Shown piece after piece: positions 11,265 through 20,375 of a stretch of 64,000 bases of DNA (the first letter of the stretch is position 1; every line of letters begins with the position of its first letter). The notes under the pieces are model-generated. The model saw only the letters and a list, made by a program, of their open reading frames with translations. It was not told the DNA's origin and made no database searches. Origin of the DNA: Lamellibrachia satsuma (lineage: Eukaryota > Annelida > Polychaeta > Sabellida > Siboglinidae); contig BSQZ01000011.1 of the NCBI GenBank assembly GCA_033239005.1, forward strand, positions 1,348,501 through 1,412,500, given 5' to 3'. Both the position numbers and the translations under genes were made by a program.

Positions 11265-11470
11265 CCATGTTGCGCATGCGCAAACCAAAGTGGCACCGGC
11301 ATCCTTCATCCTTCATGCAGTGTACTTTTGGTCAATAGGTGCGCTACAAATTAATTCGCTCACTATGACCTAGACGTCGCTGCATCAGGAAGCGGGTGGT
11401 TGCGCATGCGCAAATAGAAGGGGTTAAAAATCGGTACATACTTAGCTTAGAACTATGCGTTTCTACTTAA
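11265..11470 (-). repeat. Internal copy of the inner Polinton TIR sequence
   Basis: AGGAAGCGGGTGGTTGCG and CTTAGAACTATGCGTTT match 13640-13730, and GCAGTGTACTTTTGGTC matches the segment near 13777, in the same orientation as the right TIR. It contains two TTGCGCATGCGCAA palindromes. A TIR piece between gene remnants indicates fusion of two elements or internal rearrangement. Confidence 0.75.
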
Positions 11471-11649
11471 TTTAAACTGGTACGTTCTTAGCAAAAAACA
11501 GTACATTTGTAAGTAAGTGCTATATAATATATATAAAAGCGGTACTAACTGCACAGTTTTTGTATACCCGGCTATGTGCTACACAATTTATGAAGGAAGG
11601 TTAAAGAAAACGACAAAAAAACAATTTTTTTAAGAACAAAATGTGGTCA

Positions 11650-12010
11650 GTGCAAACCAATAACATTGTCGACACAGCCACTTGGTGAGATCCATGTTTC
11701 GAAAAACGATTGTTTTCGGCGTTGAAAGTGAAGCGTCACGGTCGTTCTACCACGTTCGAAAGACACAACAGTACCTGAATCGACCCACATATCTAAACTG
11801 ATCGTTGTAAATTCTCTGTGCGAGACGGGAACGTACTACGCGTTGTCGAAAATCATTGCCACCACGTACCCGTGTTTTCCTTCTATCGACACAATCCTCA
11901 ACAGGGGCACGACGCTGTCCCCGATGACATGTGGTTCCACGACGTTGGTGTAGACCTAGAGCCAGCAGAACCCCTGTGCTATATTTACCAGATACAATGT
12001 TATTGGTTTC
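11650..12010 (-). pseudogene. Polinton penton-like protein, C-terminal fragment
   Basis: One minus-strand frame contains PLLRIVSIEGKHG, YVPVSHREFTTI and VVSFERGRTTVTLHF, matching the C-terminal region of Polinton penton-like capsid proteins. Stops interrupt it. It is separated from the N-terminal part by the ATPase and integrase remnants, so the gene has been split by rearrangement. Confidence 0.6.
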
Positions 12011-12064
12011 CAAGACACAACATGACAAGCATATATTATCTGCTTGTCATGTTGAGTCTTGGAA
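12008..12064. repeat. Inverted repeat (hairpin) at Polinton gene junction
   Basis: Arms of about 23 bp (TCCAAGAC.CAACATGACA...) surround a 9-nt TATATTATC spacer, with one mismatch. It sits between the penton C-terminal fragment and the 90-bp direct repeat, at a rearrangement junction. Confidence 0.85.
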
Positions 12065-12066
12065 AA

Positions 12067-12155
12067 CAATAAAATTGTCGACACCACCATTTGTTTCGTA
12101 TCGATTCTTTTATTCATTCAAACGTATGCATGTCCCGCATGATGGACCACAGGTT
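12067..12155 (-). repeat. ~90-bp direct repeat inside the Polinton, copy 2
   Basis: Partner of 8548-8640. It overlaps the end of the polymerase remnant. Confidence 0.8.
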
Positions 12156-13000
12156 TAAAGCATTGGCGTCATAGCCAACGATAGTTTCGCATGAGCGAGC
12201 GGCTTTTCCAAGTTCGGATTGCCTAATCTTTGTAATGCCCGCTTCGTGGTGTCTATTTAAAATAATGGAATTGCCGCCAGTCAGTCCGTTATTGAGGGTT
12301 TCGCGTAAGTATTTGTTTTGTTCGTTGAAAAGAAAAAAATGCACGTCCAGTGGTAATGAATTAAACATGAATTTCAATGTTAGCCCGGGAACGCTGACGC
12401 CTTCTTTAAGCATATCAATGTTCCGGTTTTGGTAGAAAGAAAAGCTTCCAAAAACAGGACCACGGTTATATTGTTAAAACAAATGAGGAAATCCCGAAAC
12501 GTATTCATATCGAGGTCCATCCACACTTGCGTATATATGTGTAATTTTCATCAGTGATGTCGTTTTTCAACTCGCTGTGAAAAGCTGTGGTGGAAGGGTT
12601 TCGCAGTCGAATTTATGTAGCGAAGTCATTAACTTTTTGTTTGCGTGCATCCATATGTTTTATGATATTTATCGTAATTGAAACCAGGGGCCAAATAATT
12701 TACAATGTCCAAAAATTGCAATCTTTTCAGAGTCAAACACGTGAAATTCATGTTACGCATTATCACGAATGCAGTCGATGTATATCCGTGGTCAGTCGTA
12801 TATTTGCCTTTGCTGTTGTCGGTGGGTACGGGGTAGTGGACTAGATGTTTCTAATTAGGTTCAAGTCATGCTTTCCAGAGTTGAAACCAATAACCGATAA
12901 TACTTGAGAAGAAGTTTTTGCGAGCGCCAATCAAATTACTAATTTCGTCAGATTGTTTCCGAGTTGTGTTGTTTACGAGACCGTGTGATTTTTGATTTGA
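12114..13000 (-). pseudogene. Polinton protein-primed DNA polymerase B, fragment
   Basis: On the minus strand, in order: LQFLDIVNYLAPGFNYDKYHK (exonuclease-region block, about 12680-12740), DLDMNTFRDFLICFNN (about 12490-12540), then VSVPGLTLKFMFNSLP and LTGGNSIILNRHHEAGITKIR, ending with IVGYDANALNLWSIM (12114-12413). YDANALNL is motif A of family B polymerases, where the metal-binding Asp lies. Everything after motif A, including the catalytic YxDTDS motif, is missing, and the upstream part is frameshifted. In intact Polintons this enzyme replicates the element by protein priming. Confidence 0.8.
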
Positions 13001-13184
13001 TCGAGTTTACCTTCTCTATTTTTAATTTCGAAAAAAATTTCTTCGTATTTACTTTCCAAAATTTCCTCAGCCTTTTCACTGATTTCGTTTCATTTATTCA
13101 CAAAGCGATCGACCAGTTGCCTCGGGTGAACGCCGTTTACGAAACATTGATGGTCGGTTTACCCGGGAACATTGGAAGAAATGC

Positions 13185-13640
13185 TTACATACAATAATTC
13201 GTGTCCTGTTTTCTGTCAGAGAGAAAGTTCTCAATCCATCGGATGAACCTTCTAGAAATGCTATATTTTCGGAGTTTATGAACTACACGGAGGATGTGGC
13301 TCATTTTGTCGAATGGTTTGGAGAAGTCCGATATTAACACATGTTCTTGGCATCCTTTCTCGATCGCTTCAGTCACTTCGTCCACGAACGAAGTAACTTG
13401 GACTCGCATGACCTGCCTCGACGAAAGCCATGCTGCTCCTGGCAAAAGATCTAGTGTTCCTCCACATATCCCATATTGATGCTTACCACAACATGCTCAA
13501 TAGGCTTGCAAGGGGTGCTGGTGAGGGAGATGGGCCTGTAATTTTCAGGCTTGCATCTTTCCCCTTTTTTGAACACAGCTGCGACGTCGGCAGCTTTCCA
13601 GTCCTTGTGTACAATGCCATACTTCAGGCCGTAGATGTCG
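13185..13640 (-). mobile_element. Non-LTR reverse transcriptase fragment inside the Polinton
   Basis: The minus strand reads FKKGERCKPENYRPISLTS near 13560, then EAIEKGCQEHVLISDFSKPFDK and IRWIENFLSDRKQ (13200-13400). These are fingers and palm segments of a LINE reverse transcriptase of the Jockey/CR1 type. It lies between the polymerase remnant and the right TIR, so it probably inserted into the Polinton. Truncated at both ends, with at least one frameshift; the FADD box is not included. Confidence 0.8.
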
Positions 13641-13744
13641 CCGCTTCAGGAAGCGGGTGGTTGCGTATACGCGACTAGAAGCGGTTCAAAACCGGCACAC
13701 ACATAACTTAGAACTATGCGTTTATGCATAGTAAAAGCAGGTAA

Positions 13745-14299
13745 ACGGAATTGGCCCTGGTTCCCCTCATTGTTCACGCAGTGCATTTTCGGTCTAAGGG
13801 TAGCAGATTCGTGTTATGGCATGTCGGCGCTTTTCGTTCGCATACGTTTCCCCTATATGTTGCCGCTTCGGGAAGCGGGTGGTTGCGCACGCGCACGCGC
13901 AACCGCATAAACGCGCTGGGCAATAATTTACATTTTTAACACACTCATTTATTCGGCCACTAAACTTTAGGGGCGGTATTGTATGAAAAGTAGTTTATAG
14001 TCTAGTCGCTGCTAACGCCAAAATTGGTCACAAGGAAGCGCTCAAGAGTGCTGTCCTTATGCACTAGGTTGCGTGCACGAATAGTTTGGCTACTAGGCAC
14101 TAGGGGCGCTATTTCCAGAAAACTAGTTCCAGAGTGGTCGCCAGGGACGCCGCTCGTACCAACATTATCCGCCATGTGGTGTTCCATAGTGACGTTACTA
14201 TTATCTAGGGGTGCATCATTCGTTAGGTGGCGCTACTGTGGGTGGCTCCATCTCCAACTTTTTTGCATTCCGTCAATCCTAAAGGACACGCCTACCACT
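13745..14299 (-). repeat. Polinton terminal inverted repeat, right
   Basis: Inverted partner of 7936-8510; the outer end reads AGTGGTAGGC on the minus strand at 14299. Its inner side continues into a related subrepeat at 13626-13740 (GCCGCTTCAGGAAGCGGG matching GCCGCTTCGGGAAGCGGG at 13863), so the TIR has an internal tandem structure. Confidence 0.9.
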
Positions 14300-14866
14300 G
14301 ACGTGTCATAGTTTCAAACAAAACAAGAACGTCATTGTGTCTATATTCACATATACACATGGATACAAACACTGTCCACAATTGTATACAAATAAAACAG
14401 AGATTTCTTGAAAAAAAATATTGTATATCTGTATATTGGATTGAGCATAAACATGCGTGTGTAATAAAGAAAACACTCGTTCAGCAAATTGGCAACGTAG
14501 TGCCAGTGGGCGTCATGAAGTTTTATAAGGTTCGATGTTCACACTTTCGTACAATCAGGCAAACCTATAACATGGCAAATCACCCACTCGGTTATCTTCG
14601 TGCCCTAGGATGTACATAGGGCTTCCACAAGAGGGCACCACTGCAGCCGAGCCGGCCTACAGTCCGCCTAGTGATGGTGTCCCATATCTAGCTACATGCT
14701 TTCATTTAATTTCCACGGTCCTTCTCCACGTTTCCTTTGGGTGACGTCATCTTCTTCTTACGTCCGCTGTCCAGCGAAAGTTTGTTTTGAGCATTTCGTC
14801 ATGGGACATTCAGCATACGTGCCCTATTAATATCCGTCTCTTTATCTATCAGCGTGCGTGCGTACG

Positions 14867-14902
<36 letters not shown>

Positions 14903-15080
14903 AGCGTGCGTGCATGCGTGCGTGTCGCTGAATTTATCATACGTGAATTCTGATATAATAGAGTTAATAATTTATACAATTAATACATAACAGCTATGAA
15001 GTAATTACTAAGTGCTAATCTAATAAATAAAAATTATACGTAATTATACTACTATATGCTCGAATGTATGTGTTGTAGTT
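14300..15080. other. Intergenic, no gene seen; GCGT microsatellite at 14853-14925
   Basis: Contains a (GCGT)n array of roughly 70 bp. The stretch around 14360-14385 (ACAAACACTGTCCACAATTG) resembles 53515-53540. No coding sequence recognised. Confidence 0.5.
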
Positions 15081-17441
15081 GTAGTGTTAGAACTGTTCAA
15101 GCTACAACACACGCGCTCTATTCACACATAAAGCGCGCATTTAAGCGAAACAGTCAACTCGGCTGACAAATAACGTGTTACGTGGCCTGCGAACAATTAA
15201 GCTCGTAGCGGTTTTGGCCCACAGCCAACTCGGCTCACAATCAACACCTCCTTCAGACAACTCGGTCGGCAACCAATACGGCTAACAGTCAATTGAGCTC
15301 GCAAACAACTCGGCCAACTGTGAACTCGCATAACAACAGTCGCCCACGACTACTAAATCCGCGCAAAAACAAACATGGCGGAAAACGCCGTTGGACTCAA
15401 GTTCCCCGTCTTCTGGGCTGACCACCATCGTATATGGTTGCAGCAAAAAAAGGCGCAGTTAGCTTTTCGGCACATCACCTTAGACGACACAAAATACCAC
15501 TACGTAGTGGCAGCATTGGATCAAACGACAGCGCTGCGCCTAATTGACATCCTCGAAGCTCGACCACAGGCTAACAAATACGAAAATTTTAAAATTCGCC
15601 TCACTGACATGTTCGGTTTGTCCAGTCGTCACGCGCCGACCGACTCCTCGACACCCATTGTTTAGGGGATCGACGTCCGTCGGAGTTTATGGACGAAATG
15701 CTAGCTCTCTTGGGCGACCATAAGTCGTGCATGCTCTACGAGATTTTGTCACTTCGGCAGATGCCGTAAGACATTCGACTGCAGCTGGCTACGACCACTT
15801 TTGAAGATCAACGATCATTAGCGAAGCTTGCTAATCAACTGTGGCAAGTCAGGAGCCAATCGGCAGTTGCGTTCGCTTCTAACGACCAACGTTTCCCAAC
15901 CTAGAACCACGTTACTGGACGTCCGCAGCAGAGACCGAAGGTTCCTACACAACGCAGCTAAAGTTCAAGGAAGGCACCGACTCCCAAAGCAAATGCGCCA
16001 GCCATAACCGCTGAAGATTCAGACGTGTGCTTCTATCATCGGAAATTCGGTAGTGCAGCCAGGAAGTGCAAACCACCCCCGTGCATATTCTCGGGAAACG
16101 AGCAAGCCGGGCGTCAGTAGTAGCTTCGGCGGCCGGCAAGCAAAACAGCTTGTTCTTCATCAAGGAGTGTAACTCGATACAGGAGCAGCCGTTAGCGTCT
16201 TCCCAGCCTCTTACTAAGACATCCGCAGCGGCACACGTACTCCTTCTCTCATCGCTGCTAATAGAACAACCATCGCAACATACGGCAACCGAGAGATGCC
16301 GCTAAATTTTGCGAACCACCACTACACACGGCTTTTCGTTCTTGCTGATGTGAAAACACACCTACTGGGATCAGATTTCCTTTAGGCACACGGCCTGTTG
16401 GTAGATCTACAAAGCCGACGCTTGGTCAACGCAACGTCTTTCACCCGCGTCGAACTCTTTAACACTCTAATACGCCAGCACTCAGACTCCATCATATCGA
16501 CTCGGACAATTCCTTTAAGCGGATATTTGATGAATTTCCTTCCATCACTCGTTCAGAGTTCTCCAACCCTTCCGTTCATCATGATGTCGAACATTTTATC
16601 CCAACGGAAGGTCATCCAGTTCACCCCGAGCCAGCAGGCTACCACCTGATAGTGCCCTGCGCGGGCTTGGACCGGCCCGCAGCTCGCGGGCCGTGCCGGG
16701 CCGGGCCTCCACATAATTCCGCGGGCCGGGCCGGGCCGGGCCTGGGCCTACATACTGCGGGCCCGGGCCGGGCCTGGGCTGAAAACAATTTAAACACATC
16801 GGGCTTGGGCCGGGCCTGGGCCTAGTGTGAGCGGGCCGGGCCGGGCCTGGGCTGGGCCTGGACATAATAAAATATTCATAAAAAACACCGATTATTACTT
16901 TATTTTTAATAAAACCTGATTACAAATTGTAATTCCGGTAAATGAATGCTTAAAATTATTTCTTTAGTATTATATAGTTGCAAATTGAGACCTTGCATGG
17001 AATTTATGGCCCCATAAGTTCACTTGGCTGGAAGTAGCCAGCCCCAAATGTTTACTTTAGAAATATTTGCAGAGGCAATCAAGCCATGATTAACCATCAA
17101 CTTTGACCCTACCAGTGGACATTCTATTGTCTAGGTCTTCCCTCCAAACATTGCCCACCTGAATGACCTGCCCACTGCCAAGTGCCCACTAGGCCACTAG
17201 TCCACTACCCAGTACCCAACCCAGTTGGTAATTGGTATTTCTCCCCAGTCCTAATTCATTCACACTTGTACTAATTCACACATGTCTGAACCGGTCTGTC
17301 TCAGGCTAGTGACTGCAGGCCTGCTGGAAATGCCACTGGGTATCAGTGCCAGTGGGTGACATTTAATTGAAATATCATATTAAATTATGTTAACTTAGTT
17401 GAGCTAATTCAATTACCAATGTAAATTGGGGTTATGGCTTG

Positions 17442-17533
17442 CATAAGGGTTAAGTCAGGGTTAGATAAACAAATCTCGTACCCTAACCATAAGGGTTAAG
17501 TCAGGGTTAGATAAACAAATCTCGTACCCTAAC
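17442..17533. repeat. 46-bp tandem duplication inside the hAT-like element
   Basis: CATAAGGGTTAAGTCAGGGT begins at 17442 and again at 17488; the two 46-bp units are essentially identical, pointing to a recent slip event. Confidence 0.9.
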
Positions 17534-17686
17534 CATAAGCCAATACATTAAAGTCAAATATAACAAATCTGATCATATTTAATAGTAATGACACTAAGAT
17601 GTTTTTCTTTATTTTTCTTCAGGATATTCGTCCGTTTGAAGAAGTTGGTGGTGCTGTATTTTTAGAACTCGTCCAGCACACTATGG

Positions 17687-17715
17687 ACAAATAAACTGTT
17701 TTACAGTTTATTTGT
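17687..17715. repeat. Perfect 13-bp-arm hairpin
   Basis: ACAAATAAACTGT, a TTT spacer, then ACAGTTTATTTGT. Confidence 0.9.
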
Positions 17716-19629
17716 TTTTCGTCTTTGTTATAAGATTATAGGTTTATCTTCTCTAAACTTAGCGGGCCGCGGGCTTACCCATCTTTGGCCTGCGGGTATG
17801 GGCCGGGCCTGGGCCTGAAACTTGCGGGCCGGGCCGGCCGGGGCCTGGGCCAAACATTCACGGTCTGGGCCGGGCCTGGGCCGGGCCTGGGCCTAAGTTC
17901 TAGTTTGCGGGCCTGGGCCGGGCCGGGCTTGAAAAATTATTGCGGGCCTGGGCCGGGCCTGGACTCTAACTGCTAATTGCGGGCCGGGCTTGGGATCAAA
18001 TTCTAGGCCCGCGCAGGGCACTACCACCTGATAAGCTTGCTGTTGCAAAGGAGGAATTCAGAAAGATGGAAGAAATGGGTTTCATACGACGATCAGAAAG
18101 CCCATGGGCATCTCCCTTACGCATAGTTACGAAGAACTGTGGTGGCTGGTGGCTCTGCGGGGATTACAGACGGTTGAATGATGTCACGGTGCCCGATCGT
18201 TATCCTGTGCCACACATTCAAGACTTCTCCGCGCAACTTGTGCGTGCTACGATCTTGTGCGAGGATACCACCAGATACCTATGTCCCCAGATGACATCAG
18301 TAAGACGGCAGTCATCACGCCTTTCGGCTTTTTGAGTTTCTACGGACCCCGTTCGGCTTCAAGAATGCAGCATAAGCTTTTCAGTGGAATATGGACACTG
18401 TCTGTAGCGGTTCTGAGTTCGTGTTTGTCTACTTAGACGATATGCTAGTAGGCAGTGCTATCCCACAGCCGACAACCGCCAAGGAGCATTCCCCTACCCG
18501 CCAAAGTGGAAGCTATCCATGCTTTCCCACAGCCGACAACCATCAAAGAGCTTCAACAGGTTGCTGGGATGGTGAACTTCTACCACCGGTTCTACCACCT
18601 ACCACCAGGGCATATATGATACTTTGACTGGCAAACCCACAAACTCGGAGTGGACCGAAGAACTCCAGCAAGCGTTTACTGCCGCCAAAGTGGCTCTTGC
18701 GCACGCTACTAAGCTCGCGCACCCACAATCTGATGCACCAACATCCCTTGCAGTTGATACTTCAGGAGCAGCAGTTGGGGCTGTCCTCGAGCAATACCTC
18801 GGCTCCTGAAAACCAGTGGCCTTTTTCAGCCGCAAACGTCGGCCTCCTGAACAGAAGTACTCTGCATTCGACCGTGAACTGCCGGCTGCCTATCTCGATA
18901 TTCGACACTTCCTGTACTTCCTGTACTGACTTCAGACAGGGGAGCACAGTATACATTAGATTTGTGGCAAGCCCCGTCACAGTTCCTAGGTACCCGTCTA
19001 CATCGAACAACCCCTTACCACCCGCAATCAAATGGAAAGATTTCACCGTCACCTCAAGTCGGCCTTGATGGCCCGTCTCCAAGGTCCAAACTGGACTGAT
19101 GAACTGCTGTGGGTGTTGCATCCGCACTACGCCGAAAGAGGATCTGGGATGCTCTTCCGCAGAGATGTTGTACTCCCTGTACCGGGGGTTTTCCTGCCTC
19201 CTGGCCAAGCACCACCGGACGCCGCGCAATTCCTACCACGACTCCGTGAGACAGTTCGCAGATTGGCGCCTCGCCCACCAGTGCAACATGGTATCAAAAC
19301 TTCGTCTGTGGCTAGGTTTTTGTTCGTAGAGACAATCATCGCACGCCTCTCACACCACCTTATGAGGGGCCATTCAAAGTCCCAGAACACGGAGACTAGA
19401 CTTCGTTCTTGATTTGGGCAACCGTCAGGACAAAATCCCCGTCGACCGTCTTAAGCCTGCTTTCCTGGATCCGGTGAAACCAGTTAGGCCAGCCAAGCGA
19501 CCTCCCCGTGATCGTCCAGTGGCAGTTGTACCAACAGGAATGAAAGTAAAAGATTCTGCTATCAAACAAAAGAAATCTGGACGTCATGTCAGATTCCTAG
19601 GAAAATATCAGAACGCTCTCATGTGACAT

Positions 19630-20375
<746 letters not shown>

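Larger units (their letters stand above)
7936..14299 (-). mobile_element. Composite, decayed Polinton/Maverick element
   Basis: Two inverted copies of a ~550-bp sequence bound remnants of hallmark Polinton genes on the minus strand: protein-primed DNA polymerase B, penton-like capsid protein (two separated pieces), FtsK/HerA-type packaging ATPase, and a retroviral-type integrase with chromodomain. At ~6.4 kb it is far shorter than the usual 15-20 kb. I found no major capsid protein or protease. Gene order is scrambled: the penton C-terminal part lies at 11650-12010 and the N-terminal part at 8867-9207. An internal block at 11265-11470 repeats the inner TIR sequence. I infer at least two deleted copies fused together. 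Target-site duplications are not evident. Frameshifts and stops in the recognised genes show it is dead. Confidence 0.85.
16650..18023. mobile_element. Non-autonomous hAT-like element with GGGCC-rich ends, nested in gypsy
   Basis: Terminal inverted repeats TAGTGCCCTGCGCGGGC (16650) and its reverse complement (ending 18023) are flanked by the 8-bp direct repeat CCACCTGA (16642-16649 and 18024-18031). Removing the element makes the gypsy frame continuous (RLPPDKLAVAK), confirming the boundaries. Ends fit the hAT YARNG pattern. Subterminal GGGCCGGGCCTGGGCC arrays (16665-16865, 17762-18005) are inverted with respect to each other and have quadruplex potential. The interior has no coding sequence. 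It contains a 46-bp tandem duplication (17442-17533) and a 13-bp-arm hairpin (17687-17715). Confidence 0.85.
15375..19626 (+). pseudogene. Ty3/gypsy retrotransposon gag-pol, decayed and split by an insertion
   Basis: Gag starts at the ATG 15375 (MAENAVGLKFPVFW). A zinc-knuckle-like CFYHRKFGSAARKC lies at about 16025-16070 and the protease active site LDTGA at 16174-16188, with LLGSDFL at about 16362. A 1.37-kb element interrupts the linker at 16650-18023. RT follows from 18066 ([35 protein letters not shown]) with the YLDD box at 18430-18441, then RNase H (DTSGAAVGAVLEQ, about 18755; FDRELPA-type block near 18870). Most of the integrase core is missing; the tail resumes at about 19030 (FHRHLKSALMARLQGPNWTDEL) and ends VDRLKPAFLDPVKP near 19440. 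Multiple stops and frameshifts. The leader (15130-15360) carries repeated AACTCGGC motifs. TGTAGCGGCTACGCG at about 19674 may start the 3' LTR; a paired 5' LTR was not found. Confidence 0.85.

Noticed and set aside
15060..15360. 5' LTR of the gypsy element
   Set aside because: I could not find sequence matching the candidate 3' LTR start TGTAGCGGCTACGCG, so no LTR pair is claimed.
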